A stretch of DNA of 64,000 bases, taken from the NCBI RefSeq assembly GCF_014203235.1, contig NZ_JACHIN010000003.1:426154-490153 (forward strand). The letters run 5' to 3'. The DNA comes from Nonomuraea endophytica. Lineage in GTDB: Bacteria; Actinomycetota; Actinomycetes; Streptosporangiales; Streptosporangiaceae. Below, piece after piece: positions 25,390 through 34,625 of this stretch. The notes beneath the pieces were generated by a model that saw nothing but the letters and a program-made list of their open reading frames with translations, did not search any database and was not told the DNA's origin. Within the stretch, counting starts at the first letter, position 1, and each line of letters begins with the position of its first letter. The translations under genes and the position numbers were made by a program.

Positions 25390-26754
25390 ATGAACGCCTC
25401 CACGCGCGCCGCGCTGGCCGCCGGTGCCGTGGCGCTCGCCGCGGCCGCCTGCGCCCCCGGGTCCTCGGCTCCGCCGGCGGCTCCGTCGTCGGCACTGTCG
25501 GCCCCGTCGAGCGGCCCGGCCGCGGTCCGCACCGACGCCGCCGCGCTCGGCAAGGTGACGCTGACCGTCTGGGACCAGGAGGTACGCGGCGCGCAGAACG
25601 CCCAGATGACCGCGCTCAACACCGCGTTCCAGGCCAAGTACCCCAACATTACGATCAAGCGGGTCTCGCGCTCCTTCGACGACCTCAACACCACGCTCCG
25701 CCTGGCCCTGAGCGGCAACGAGCCGCCCGACGTGGTCCAGGCCAACAACGGCCGCCCCCAGATGGGCGCCTTCGTCAAGGCCGGCCAGCTCCGCCCGCTC
25801 GACGCCTACGCCGACGCGTACGGCTGGAAGAAGCGCTACCCCCAGTCCGTCCTGCAGTACGTCAGCTACACCCCCGACGGCAAGGACTTCGGACAGGGCA
25901 GCGTGTACGGCATGCCCCAGGCCGGCGAGGTCGTCGGCCTCCTCTACAACCGCACCAAGCTGACCAAGCTCGGCCTCCAGCCGCCCACCACCTGGGCGGA
26001 CTTCCAGGCCGCGCTGGAGAAGGCCAAGCAGGCCGGAGAGCAGCCGCTGATGCTCGGCAACCTCGACAAGTGGCCCGCCGTGCACGTCTTCGGCACCGTC
26101 CAGGGCCAGTTCGTGCCCAAGGATCAGATCGCCACGCTCGGCTTCGGCCGCAAGGGCGCCACCTGGTCCACGCCGGAGAACACCAAGGCCGCCCAGCAGC
26201 TCGTCGACTGGATGGACAAGGGCTACCTCAACAAGGACGTCAACGGCCTCGGCTACGACGCCTCCTGGCAGGCGTTCGGCAAGGGCAAGGGCGTCTTCTA
26301 CATCGGCGGCAGCTGGCTGATCGGCGAGCTCGGCAAGAGCATGGGCAAGGACCTGGGCTTCTCCCTGCCGCCCGGCACACCCGCGGCCACCGGCGGCACC
26401 GGCCTGCCGTTCGCCGTCACCGCCAAGAGCCCCAACCCCGACGCCGCGGCCGCGTACCTCGACTTCATCACCAACGCCGACGCGATGAAGGTGCTCACCC
26501 AGAACGGCCTGCTGCCGGTCGCCGACACCGACCGGCAGACGGTGGAGGAGGGGCCGACCAAGGACATGTTCACCGCCTTCGCCGCCATCACCAAGCAGGA
26601 CGGGCTGCTGCCGTACCTCGACTACGCCACCCCGACCTTCGCCGACACGCTCGGCGCGGCGCTGCAGGACCTGATGGCCAAGAAGGCGACGCCGGAGGAG
26701 TTCCTGGCCACGCTGGAGAAGGACTACAAGAAGTTCGTGGACAGCAACGGATGA
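25390..26754 (+). CDS. Sugar ABC transporter substrate-binding lipoprotein
   Basis: A 454-residue family-1 extracellular solute-binding protein. The signal peptide ends in AAAACAPG, with a lipidated Cys. Typical features are VTLTVWDQEVRGAQNAQMTA, RLALSGNEPPDVVQANNG and GMPQAGEVVGLLYNRTKL. It starts 4 bases after the kinase stop and its own stop overlaps the first permease start (ATGA). The ligand is probably an oligosaccharide. Confidence 0.93.
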   Translation: MNASTRAALAAGAVALAAAACAPGSSAPPAAPSSALSAPSSGPAAVRTDAAALGKVTLTVWDQEVRGAQNAQMTALNTAFQAKYPNITIKRVSRSFDDLNTTLRLALSGNEPPDVVQANNGRPQMGAFVKAGQLRPLDAYADAYGWKKRYPQSVLQYVSYTPDGKDFGQGSVYGMPQAGEVVGLLYNRTKLTKLGLQPPTTWADFQAALEKAKQAGEQPLMLGNLDKWPAVHVFGTVQGQFVPKDQIATLGFGRKGATWSTPENTKAAQQLVDWMDKGYLNKDVNGLGYDASWQAFGKGKGVFYIGGSWLIGELGKSMGKDLGFSLPPGTPAATGGTGLPFAVTAKSPNPDAAAAYLDFITNADAMKVLTQNGLLPVADTDRQTVEEGPTKDMFTAFAAITKQDGLLPYLDYATPTFADTLGAALQDLMAKKATPEEFLATLEKDYKKFVDSNG

Positions 26755-27629
26755 CCCGGCCGCCAGGCGAGCCCCGGCGCGTCGCCTACCTGTTCCTGCT
26801 GCCGGCCTTCGCCGTCTACGCGGCCTTCCTGCTCTACCCGATCGGCCGGGCGGTGCAGCTGTCGCTCTACGACTGGGACGGGCTGACGCTCGGCACGTGG
26901 GCGGGGCTGGACAACTACGCGGCGATCATCGCCGACGGGGAACTGCGCGACGCCTTCGGGCACGCCCTGGTGCTCATGTTCTTCTACGCGGCGCTGCCGC
27001 TGGCGATCGGGCTGATGCTGGCGGCGATACTCAACCACGCCAAGGTGCGCGGGCTGGGCTTCTTCCGGACGGTGGTGTTCCTGCCCCAGGTCGTGGCCAT
27101 GGTCGTGGTGGCCGTCGCCTGGCGGCAGGTCTACTCCTCCGACGGCTCGCTCAACGCCCTGCTCGAAGCGGTCGGCCTCGGCGGCCTGGCGCGCGGCTGG
27201 CTGGGCGACTACACCTTCGCGCTGCCGGCCGTCGGCGTGGTCGGCACCTGGTTCGAGACCGGGCTGGTGACCGTGCTGATGCTGGCCGGGATGAGCAAGA
27301 TCCCGCTGGAGCTGTACGAGGCGGCGCGGCTGGACGGCGCGGGCGCGGTGCGCGAGTTCTTCGCGGTCACGCTGCCCTCGGTGCGCGGCGAGATCGCGGT
27401 CGCGCTCACGCTGACCGTGATCGCCGCGCTGCGCACGTTCGACCTGGTCTACATCACCACCGGGGGCGGGCCGGGCAACTCCACCTCGGTGCCGTCCTAC
27501 GAGGTCTACCATCGCGCCTTCGAGCTCGGCCAGGTCGGCTCGGCGGCGGCGATCGGGGTCACGCTGACCCTCGTCATCTTCGTGATCTCCTTCGCGATCA
27601 ACCGCTTCGCCGACAGGAGTGTCTCGTGA
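26751..27629 (+). CDS. Sugar ABC transporter permease (MalF type)
   Basis: A 292-residue inner-membrane permease with six helices. The start RVAYLFLLPAFAVYAAFLLYP and the EAA loop YEAARLDGAGAVREFF, which contacts the ATPase, are typical. It overlaps both neighbours by 4 bases. It pairs with the next gene product. Confidence 0.93.
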   Translation: MTRPPGEPRRVAYLFLLPAFAVYAAFLLYPIGRAVQLSLYDWDGLTLGTWAGLDNYAAIIADGELRDAFGHALVLMFFYAALPLAIGLMLAAILNHAKVRGLGFFRTVVFLPQVVAMVVVAVAWRQVYSSDGSLNALLEAVGLGGLARGWLGDYTFALPAVGVVGTWFETGLVTVLMLAGMSKIPLELYEAARLDGAGAVREFFAVTLPSVRGEIAVALTLTVIAALRTFDLVYITTGGGPGNSTSVPSYEVYHRAFELGQVGSAAAIGVTLTLVIFVISFAINRFADRSVS

Positions 27630-28405
27630 TCTCCCGCGCCGAGCGACTGGGCAACTACGCGATCCTGTCGGTCTTCGCGGTCTTCGCGCTCTTCCCCATC
27701 CTCACCATCCTTCAAGCGGCGGCGGGGGGTGGCGTCGAGGGGTTCGCGCAGGCCTGGGAGACCGGGCACTTCCACACCTACCTGCGCACCAGCCTCGGGG
27801 TGTCGGCGTTCGTCGTGGTCGTCAGCGTCACCCTGTCGATCATGAGCGGGTACGCCTTCGGCACCATGCGGTTCCGCGGGCAGAACATCCTGTTCTACCT
27901 CTTCCTGCTCGGGATCATGATGCCGAGCGAGGCCATCGCCGTACCCCTCTACTTCGACCTGCGCACGCTCGGGCTGACCGACACGTTCTGGTCGGTGGCG
28001 CTGCCGCAGGTGGCGCTGTCGGTCGCGTTCGGCACCTTCTGGATGCGCGCCTACTTCCGCTCCTCCAGCCGCGCCATCGTCGAGGCCGCCCGCATCGACG
28101 GGGCCTCGGTCTGGCGCACGCTCTGGCAGGTGCTCGTGCCGCCGGCCAGGCCCGCGATCGTCACCCTGATCCTGCTGGTCTTCATGTGGACGTGGAACGA
28201 GTTCCTCATCCCGCTGATCATGGTGACCAGCGAGGGGCTGCGCACCGCCCCGCTCGGGCTGGCCTTCTTCCAGGGCCAGTACACCTCCGACTTCGCCCTG
28301 CTCGCCGCCGGGTCGGTGATCGTCGCGACGCCGGTCGTGATCTTCTACCTCTTCCTCCAGCGCCACTTCATCCGCGGGCTGCTCCAGGGGGCGGTCCGCG
28401 AATAG
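27626..28405 (+). CDS. Sugar ABC transporter permease (MalG type)
   Basis: A 259-residue permease with six helices and the EAA loop VEAARIDGASVWRTLW. GTG at 27626 overlaps the upstream stop and has AGGAG six to seven bases before it. The operon contains no ATPase gene; actinomycete sugar importers of this type commonly share one MsiK-like ATPase encoded elsewhere, which I infer here. Confidence 0.93.
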   Translation: MISRAERLGNYAILSVFAVFALFPILTILQAAAGGGVEGFAQAWETGHFHTYLRTSLGVSAFVVVVSVTLSIMSGYAFGTMRFRGQNILFYLFLLGIMMPSEAIAVPLYFDLRTLGLTDTFWSVALPQVALSVAFGTFWMRAYFRSSSRAIVEAARIDGASVWRTLWQVLVPPARPAIVTLILLVFMWTWNEFLIPLIMVTSEGLRTAPLGLAFFQGQYTSDFALLAAGSVIVATPVVIFYLFLQRHFIRGLLQGAVRE

Positions 28406-28421
28406 CCCCTCCGGAGGTTCC

Positions 28422-31085
28422 ATGCGCCTGCTGACACCCTTACTCTTTTCGTCGATACTCGCCACCCTGCTCGTGCTGACGCCGGCCGTACCCGCTCAGG
28501 CGGACTCGGCGGCGGGCACGGCCGACCTCGACGCGCTGTTCGTCGGCGCCCATCCCGACGACGAGGCGTTCAGCCTGTCCACGCTCGGCCAGTGGAAGGA
28601 AGACCACGACGTGCGCACCGGCGTCGTGACCGTCACCCGCGGCGAGGGCGGCGGCAACGCCGTCGGGCCCGAGGAGGGGCCCGCGCTCGGGCTGCTGCGC
28701 GAGGGAGAGGAGCGCCGGGCGGTCGCCAAGGCGGGCGTCACCGACGTGTTCAACCTCGACGACGTCGACTTCTACTACACCGTCAGCGCCCCGCTCACCG
28801 ACCGGATCTGGGGCGGCGACACGCTGGCCAAGGTCGTGCGGATCGTCCGGCAGACCCGGCCGGAAGTGCTGCTCACCATGGATCCGGCCCCGTCGCCCGG
28901 CAACCACGGCAACCACCAGCAGGCCGCCAGGCTGGCCGTCGAGGCGTTCTACGCCGCCGCCGACCCCAAGGCCTTCCCCGAGCAGCTGCGCGAGGAGGGC
29001 CTGCGGCCGTTCGCGCCCGCCCGCCTGCTGCTCGGCGGCGCGCGCGGCATCACCGCGCCGGTCGGGCCCGGCTGCTCGGCCGTCACCGACCCGGCGCGCA
29101 ACGTCTACGGCGTGTGGAGCGGGCGCGCCTCGTCCGCCCAGGGACGCACGTGGGCGGCGATCGAGCGCGACGCCCAGCGCGTCTACGCCTCGCAGGGCTG
29201 GGCCGGGTTCCCCGACGTGCCCACCGATCCGGCCAAGCTCGGCTGCGACCTGTTCACGCAGGTGGACTCGCGGGTGCCGTTCCCGACCCCGGGCAGTCCG
29301 GCGGCCGCGGCGGCCACCGCGATCCTCGACGGCGCGCTGGTCAGGGCGCCGGGGACGGTGCCGCTCGGCACCGAGTTCACGCTCACCCCGAGCGCGTTCG
29401 ACGTGCGGCCCGGCAAGGCGTTCACCGTGCGCGCCGCCGTGCGCGGACGCGAGGCGCTCGGCCGCTCGTCGGTGACGCTGCGGGCGCCCGCCGGGTGGCA
29501 GGTCAGCGGCTCCGGGGAGCTCGGCAGGCTGTCCGCCGGGCGCGGGGGCGCCGCCGTCTTCACGGTGACGCCGCCGCAGGGGGCCTCCACCGGCCAGCGG
29601 GTACGGCTCGCCGCCACCCTGGCCACCGAGCGGGGGAGCGGGTACACGGACCGGCAGGTCGAGGTGGGCGCGGCCGTACGGGTGACGCAGCAGTTGCTCC
29701 CCCAGGTCGGCCAGTACGAGACGTGGGCGGGCGAGCTCGCCCCGCAGTTGCGCGGCCTGGTCACCCCCGTGCTCACGCTGGGCTCCGGCGGCTCGCGGCA
29801 GGTCGGCGTCGTCGTCACGAACGTCTCCAGCACCGCGCAGTCGGGCACCGTGAAGGTCGAGCTGCCGAACGGGTTCACCGCCGACCGCGTCGAGGCTCCT
29901 TACAGCGGGCTGGCGCCCGGCGCCTCGGTCACGGTGCCGTTCACCGTCACCAACTCCGACCCCTCGCTGAAGACCTCCAACGAGGGAGGCGACTACGCCT
30001 ACACGATCACCGCCACCAGCGGGGAAGGTTCCAGCGTGAGCAAGCCCGCGCTGGAACTCGTCCCCGCGACCGTGATCCCGGCCGCCGCGCCCACCGTGGA
30101 CGGGACCGAGGCGGACGGCGAGTACCCCGGGCCCGCGCTCGACATCTCCCGGCTCTGGGAGGGCGGCGCCTGCGCCTCCCCGGCCGACTGCTCGGGCACG
30201 GCCAAGCTCGCCTGGCGCGAGGACACCCTCTACGTGCTGGCCCGGATCAAGGACGACGTGGTGGGCACCAAGCTGCCCGCCGCCGACTGCAAGCGGCACT
30301 GGCGCACCGACGCGCTGGAGGTGACGCTCGACCCGCGCGGCGTCTCGGAGAACACTTCCACGACGTTCAAGGCGGCGGTGCTGCCGGTGACCGCGGAAGG
30401 GCCGCCGTGCGTGCTGCGCGACGCCGACAACCGGCAGGGCCCGGTGAACCTGCCGGTGGCCGCCAAGGCCGGGGACGGCGGATACACGGTGGAGCTGGCC
30501 ATTCCGCTGGAGCAGGTGCCCGGCGCCGTGGACCCCGCCCGGCTCGGGGTGAACATCCTCTTCTACGACTCCGACACCCAGGACAAGACCGGTCAGACCC
30601 GGATCGGCTGGTCCACGTGGGGTGGCGTACAGGGGGACCCGTACCGGTGGGGGCTGGCCACCATGCCCGGCTACCAGCCGCCGACCGGCCGTCCCACCAC
30701 GCCGCCGGACCCGGTGATCCCGGACACCGGGCTGTCCAGCCTGGACTCGCCGGAGTCGCTGGAGCAGGCCGTACGGCTGGACCTGCCGCTCGCGGGCGGC
30801 CCGCCGGTCGCGCGCGCCGCCTTCGGACGGGTCGTCTCGGCCGTGGTCCGCGGGGACTCGGTCAAGGTCACGCTGGTCACGGGCGCCGCGGGCAAGGCGC
30901 ACCTGTTCGTGCGCGACGCCAAGGGCACGGCGGGCGGCCACGTGGTCACCGTGTCCAGGAAGGGGAGCACGACGGTCAGCGTGCCCCTCGACCGGGACGT
31001 GTCCGGCAGGGCGGCGGTGGTCGCGGGCTGGCAGGCCGGACCCGGCACGCAGGCCTCGCGGGTCCGGCTCACGGGCGGCAGGTGA
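28422..31085 (+). CDS. Secreted PIG-L deacetylase with NEW3-like and CBM9-like modules
   Basis: An 887-residue exported protein. A signal peptide ends near PAVPAQADS. The PIG-L/LmbE domain (about 36-270) has the zinc motif AHPDDE (43-48) and the second ligand region NHGNHQQAARL; such enzymes remove N-acetyl groups from sugars. After it comes an alpha-galactosidase-associated NEW3-like immunoglobulin fold (VVVTNVSSTAQSGTVKVELP), then a CBM9/DOMON-like sugar-binding domain (AKLAWREDTLYVLARIKDD, WRTDALEVTLDPRG), and a C-terminal beta domain. GGAGG precedes the ATG. It is last in the sugar operon, so extracellular deacetylation of an N-acetylated glycan before import is likely. It overlaps the next convergent gene by 17 bp. 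Confidence 0.9.
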   Translation: MRLLTPLLFSSILATLLVLTPAVPAQADSAAGTADLDALFVGAHPDDEAFSLSTLGQWKEDHDVRTGVVTVTRGEGGGNAVGPEEGPALGLLREGEERRAVAKAGVTDVFNLDDVDFYYTVSAPLTDRIWGGDTLAKVVRIVRQTRPEVLLTMDPAPSPGNHGNHQQAARLAVEAFYAAADPKAFPEQLREEGLRPFAPARLLLGGARGITAPVGPGCSAVTDPARNVYGVWSGRASSAQGRTWAAIERDAQRVYASQGWAGFPDVPTDPAKLGCDLFTQVDSRVPFPTPGSPAAAAATAILDGALVRAPGTVPLGTEFTLTPSAFDVRPGKAFTVRAAVRGREALGRSSVTLRAPAGWQVSGSGELGRLSAGRGGAAVFTVTPPQGASTGQRVRLAATLATERGSGYTDRQVEVGAAVRVTQQLLPQVGQYETWAGELAPQLRGLVTPVLTLGSGGSRQVGVVVTNVSSTAQSGTVKVELPNGFTADRVEAPYSGLAPGASVTVPFTVTNSDPSLKTSNEGGDYAYTITATSGEGSSVSKPALELVPATVIPAAAPTVDGTEADGEYPGPALDISRLWEGGACASPADCSGTAKLAWREDTLYVLARIKDDVVGTKLPAADCKRHWRTDALEVTLDPRGVSENTSTTFKAAVLPVTAEGPPCVLRDADNRQGPVNLPVAAKAGDGGYTVELAIPLEQVPGAVDPARLGVNILFYDSDTQDKTGQTRIGWSTWGGVQGDPYRWGLATMPGYQPPTGRPTTPPDPVIPDTGLSSLDSPESLEQAVRLDLPLAGGPPVARAAFGRVVSAVVRGDSVKVTLVTGAAGKAHLFVRDAKGTAGGHVVTVSRKGSTTVSVPLDRDVSGRAAVVAGWQAGPGTQASRVRLTGGR

Positions 31086-32592
31086 AGTCCTCGCCGGGGA
31101 GCTCGCCACCCCCGAGGTAGGCGTTGACGGCGCGGTCCGCACAGGGCAGCGGACTGCCGCCGTCGGCGCCCCGCCCGTACACGCCGTGCGCGCGGATCTC
31201 GGCCGTCAGCAGCCGCGATCCGCGCAGCCGCCGGTGCAGGACGAGCGCGCCGTCCAGGTTGTCCGACCTGGCCTGCAGCATCAGCACGGGTACGGCGTTG
31301 CCGATCGCGGTGACCGGCTCACGCGAACCCGCGTCCCAGTACGCGCACGGCGCCATCATCCCGTTGACCAGCGGCCCGAACACCGGCTGCGCGGCCCGGC
31401 TCCGCCGCATGTTCCTCCAGTAGGTCTCCGGATCGTCCGGCCAGCCGCCCGCAGGCCAGCCCGCGTCGCCGCACATGAAGAACGTGGCGCCCACCATGCT
31501 GTCGGCCAGCTCGGGCGAGCGGAGCAGGTCCAGCATCGCCCGCAGGTGCGGTCCCGGCCTGACCGGCCTGTTCACCAGGTCGCGCACCACCCCGGCCAGC
31601 GCCTCGTTCTGCTCGCCGTGCTGGACGAGCTGCCTCAGCAGCAGGCGCAGGACGGCCGGGTCCAGCCGCACGCCGTCCACCACGGGCGGCCTGCGCTCGG
31701 CGCCCTCGACCAGCCGCCGCACCGCCGCCCGCACCTGCGCTCCGGTACGGCCCAGCCGGTAGCGGTCATGCCGGGCGGCGGTCCAGCGGGCCCACTGGTC
31801 CAGGGCCCGTTCCAGCGGCTCGCCCGACTGCCGGAACAGCTCGTACTGCGTGGCGTCCGGGTCGCTGGAGGAGTCGATGACCATGCGGTCCACCCGGCCG
31901 GGGAACAGCTGGGTGTAGACCGCGCCCAGGTCGGCGCCGTAGGAGACGCCGAAGAAGGACAGCCTCCGCTCGCCGAGCGCTGCCCGGATGGCGTCCATGT
32001 CCCTGGCGACGTTCGCGGTGGAGGCGTGGGCGAGGAGCTCCCGGTTGTCACCCTTGTCCAGGCAGCGGCGCGCGGTGTCGCGGGCGGCGCGCAGCGACTC
32101 CTCGAACTCTCTCCGGGCCGTGGTGACGCGTGGCTGCTCGGGTTTGGGGCCGGGCTCGCCGCAGGTGATCGGGGTGCTCTCGCCGAGGAAGCGCGGGTCG
32201 AACCCGATCAGGTCGTACCGGCCGGCCACGCCCTTCAACGTGGCCCGCAGATGCGACGCGAACCCCAGGCCCACGCCGCCGGGCCCGCCCGGGTTGGCCA
32301 GCAAGATGCCGCGCCGCTTGCCCGAGGCCTTGACGCGCGAAACGGCGATCTCGATGGTACGGCCCGCCGGATCGCCGTAGTCCAGAGGCACGCGCACCTT
32401 GGCACACTGGGCGCCCGCTTGCCTGAGCTGCTTGTCTTCGCACGCGCCCCAGACGGTGATCGTGGGTTTCGTGACGGCGGTCGCCGGTTGGGCGAGTCCG
32501 GGGAGCAGCGCCAACCCGAGCCCGGCCGTCACCACGCGGACCGTTAACCGTGCTCGCTGGGACGTGCGGAAGGAAATGTGGATCATCGGCAT
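31069..32592 (-). CDS. Secreted tripeptidyl-peptidase-like alpha/beta hydrolase
   Basis: A 507-residue secreted hydrolase of the streptomycete tripeptidyl aminopeptidase (SlpD/SlpE, Tap) type. The signal peptide ends near QPATA. The oxyanion motif NPGGPG is at 100-105, GFDPRFLGESTP replaces the usual GFDPRGVG-type motif, and the nucleophile is Ser217 in FGVSYGADLG. The C-terminal TAP-like domain contains the HGVYG histidine region and two cysteines (PCADRA, FTCRP) that probably pair. ATG codons at 32592 and 32586 are both possible. It releases short peptides from the N terminus of proteins outside the cell. Confidence 0.9.
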   Translation of the reverse strand: MPMIHISFRTSQRARLTVRVVTAGLGLALLPGLAQPATAVTKPTITVWGACEDKQLRQAGAQCAKVRVPLDYGDPAGRTIEIAVSRVKASGKRRGILLANPGGPGGVGLGFASHLRATLKGVAGRYDLIGFDPRFLGESTPITCGEPGPKPEQPRVTTARREFEESLRAARDTARRCLDKGDNRELLAHASTANVARDMDAIRAALGERRLSFFGVSYGADLGAVYTQLFPGRVDRMVIDSSSDPDATQYELFRQSGEPLERALDQWARWTAARHDRYRLGRTGAQVRAAVRRLVEGAERRPPVVDGVRLDPAVLRLLLRQLVQHGEQNEALAGVVRDLVNRPVRPGPHLRAMLDLLRSPELADSMVGATFFMCGDAGWPAGGWPDDPETYWRNMRRSRAAQPVFGPLVNGMMAPCAYWDAGSREPVTAIGNAVPVLMLQARSDNLDGALVLHRRLRGSRLLTAEIRAHGVYGRGADGGSPLPCADRAVNAYLGGGELPGEDFTCRP

Positions 32593-32938
32593 GTCCAGCG
32601 ACGCTAGTGGCCGCCGATTTCCCGGCGTATCGGCCGGATGACGGAGATCACCTGGCCGTTCGGACGAGGGCGGGGCCGTACCCCGGAGGAGGGTTGTTGA
32701 TCGTCGGCATGGCGTTGTGTGTGGGGTGGGGGTGAGGTGGGAATCTTGGGAAAGGGCGTCACGGGGGCGGACGGTGGTGGGGTCGGGTCTGGTGGGGCGG
32801 TGGCTAACGCTGAAACCCTGAAAAACCCGGAAAAACCAGAAATACCACCTGATGGTTGGATATATGGCGGGTTGGTCGGCTGAAAGCCGGGGGTTTCGGG
32901 CCTTGACAGTGTTTATTGGCTTTTGTCATGTCGGCGTT
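32593..32938. other. Intergenic region with a G-run cluster and an A-rich tract
   Basis: No gene is evident. At 32723-32756 the plus strand has five G runs of three or more separated by loops of 1, 6, 6 and 3 bases, which fits the simple G-quadruplex pattern. At about 32812-32850 there is an A-rich tract of repeated GAAAAACC-like units, rare in this GC-rich window. CGGCT-GAA-AGCCG (32877-32889) can form a small hairpin just before the promoter of the next gene. Confidence 0.5.
32903..32938 (+). promoter_or_regulatory. Consensus -35 element of a probably leaderless gene
   Basis: A perfect TTGACA (32903-32908) is followed by a 17-base spacer; the hexamer at the -10 position (TCATGT) is poor. 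Transcription would start within a few bases of the ATG at 32939, and no ribosome-binding site is present, so a leaderless transcript is likely. Confidence 0.4.
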
Positions 32939-34513
32939 ATGGTGCTTATTCGCACGCTGATCGCGACCACCCTCATCGCGACAGCCTTCCACGCCCCGGC
33001 CCACGCTCAGCCGGCCGACATCGATTTCACCCGTCCGGAAGTAGTGGCCAGCAACCTGCAGATTCCCTGGGGTCTGGCCTTCCTGCCGGACGGGAGCGCG
33101 CTGGTCTCAGAACGCAACAGCGCCAGAATCGTCCAGGTACGCCCCGGCGCGGCCCCCGTCGAGGTGGCCCGCGTCCCCGGCGTCTCGGCCTCCGGCGAAG
33201 GCGGGCTGCTCGGCATCGCCGTATCCCCGACCTACGCCCAGGACCGTTACGTCTACGCCTACCACACCGCAGCCTCCGACAACCGGATCGTCCGCTTCAC
33301 CCTGGCCGCCCCCGGCACACCCACCCTGATCCGCGGCGGCATCCCCAAGTCCGGCATCCACAACGGCGGCCGCATCCACTTCGGCCCCGACGGCATGCTC
33401 TACGCCAGCACCGGAGACGCCAACCAGACCTCCAACAGCCAGAACCTCCAGAGCCTCGGCGGCAAGATCCTGCGCATGCGCCCCGACGGCACCGTCCCCC
33501 CGGACAACCCGTACGCCGGCTCGCCTGTCTACACCCTCGGCCACCGCAACGTGCAGGGCTTCGCCTGGACCGCGGCCGGCCAGATGTACGCCACCGAGTT
33601 CGGCCAGAACACCTGGGACGAGGTCAACCAGATCGTCGCCGGCGGCAACTACGGCTGGCCCGTCGTCGAGGGCAACGGCGGCGCGCCCCGCTACCGCGAC
33701 CCCCTCGTCACCTGGACCACCGCGGAGGCCTCGCCGAGCGGCGCCGCCATCATCGGCGACACCCTGTTCGCCGCGGCGCTGCGCGGCACTCGCCTCTGGC
33801 GCGTCCCCCTCCCGGGCGGCGCACCTGACAACGTCCTGCGGGGCACGTACGGCAGGCTCCGCCACGCCGCGGTGGCGCCCGACGGCCACCTCTGGATCCT
33901 GACCGGCAACCGCGACGGCCGCGGCACCCCCGCACCCCAGGACGACCGCGTCGTCCGCTTCCCGCCCGGAGACACCGGCGGCGGCGAGACGGTCTACGAG
34001 GACGACTTCGAGACGGACAAGGGCTGGACCACCCCGGGCCCGTCCGACACCGCGACGTCCGGACGCTGGGAGCGCGGCGACCCCGAGCCCACCACCTACT
34101 CCGGCGCCACCATCCAGCCCGGCAACGCAGCCGGAGGCGCCAACGCCCTGGTCACCGGCCGCACCGCCGGCAGCCAGGCGGGCGCCAACGACGTCGACGG
34201 CGGCCTGACCACCATACGTTCCGCGCAGATCACCCTGCCCGCCGCGACCCGCCTGACCCTGACCTTCTCCGCCTACCTGTCCCACCTCAACAACGCCTCC
34301 TCGGCCGACTACCTGCGCGTACGCGTGGGCGGCACCACCGTCTACGAGCGCCTGGGCGCGGCATCCCAGGTGGCGGGCGCGTGGCAGCAGGCCAGTGCCG
34401 ACCTGACCGCGTTCGCCGGCCAGACCGTCCAGCTGGAGGTCCAGGCCAACGACGCCGCCACCGCCAGCCTTCTTGAGGCCGGCCTGGACAGCGTCCGCAT
34501 CACCAAGTCCTGA
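32939..34513 (+). CDS. Secreted PQQ-type sugar dehydrogenase with C-terminal jelly-roll domain
   Basis: A 524-residue exported six-bladed propeller of the soluble glucose/sorbosone dehydrogenase family, which oxidises aldoses with PQQ. The signal peptide ends in PAHA-Q. Family motifs are IPWGLAFLPDGSALVSER, GEGGLLGIAVSPTY, IHNGGRIHFGPDGMLYASTG and HRNVQGFAW. From about residue 365 a separate domain begins (DDFETDKGWTTPGPSDT..., GANDVDGGLTT), a beta-sandwich type often fused to secreted proteases and hydrolases and probably used for targeting. No PQQ synthesis genes are nearby. Divergent gap and leaderless start are described separately. Confidence 0.88.
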   Translation: MVLIRTLIATTLIATAFHAPAHAQPADIDFTRPEVVASNLQIPWGLAFLPDGSALVSERNSARIVQVRPGAAPVEVARVPGVSASGEGGLLGIAVSPTYAQDRYVYAYHTAASDNRIVRFTLAAPGTPTLIRGGIPKSGIHNGGRIHFGPDGMLYASTGDANQTSNSQNLQSLGGKILRMRPDGTVPPDNPYAGSPVYTLGHRNVQGFAWTAAGQMYATEFGQNTWDEVNQIVAGGNYGWPVVEGNGGAPRYRDPLVTWTTAEASPSGAAIIGDTLFAAALRGTRLWRVPLPGGAPDNVLRGTYGRLRHAAVAPDGHLWILTGNRDGRGTPAPQDDRVVRFPPGDTGGGETVYEDDFETDKGWTTPGPSDTATSGRWERGDPEPTTYSGATIQPGNAAGGANALVTGRTAGSQAGANDVDGGLTTIRSAQITLPAATRLTLTFSAYLSHLNNASSADYLRVRVGGTTVYERLGAASQVAGAWQQASADLTAFAGQTVQLEVQANDAATASLLEAGLDSVRITKS

Positions 34514-34561
34514 CCCGGGGGGTGCCGCGCTCACCCCACACGGCACCCCACCCCGGCGATG

Positions 34562-34591
34562 TGTATCAGCCGGCGCTCAGCGCCCTCCGTA
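34562..34591 (+). promoter_or_regulatory. Putative ECF-sigma promoter, copy 1 (subtilase-sigma operon)
   Basis: TGTATCA (34562-34568), 16 bases, then CTCCGTA (34585-34591). The same two blocks with the same 16-base spacing occur at 36763-36792 and, with one mismatch, on the minus strand at 39738-39767. The start codon of the first subtilase is 34 bp downstream, after a clear GGAGGG ribosome site. A CGTA-type -10 is usual for ECF sigma factors. Assignment to the local sigma factors is inference. Confidence 0.75.
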
Positions 34592-34625
34592 CAGGTGGCA
34601 CGTAACTCGCACCCCGGAGGGTCAC

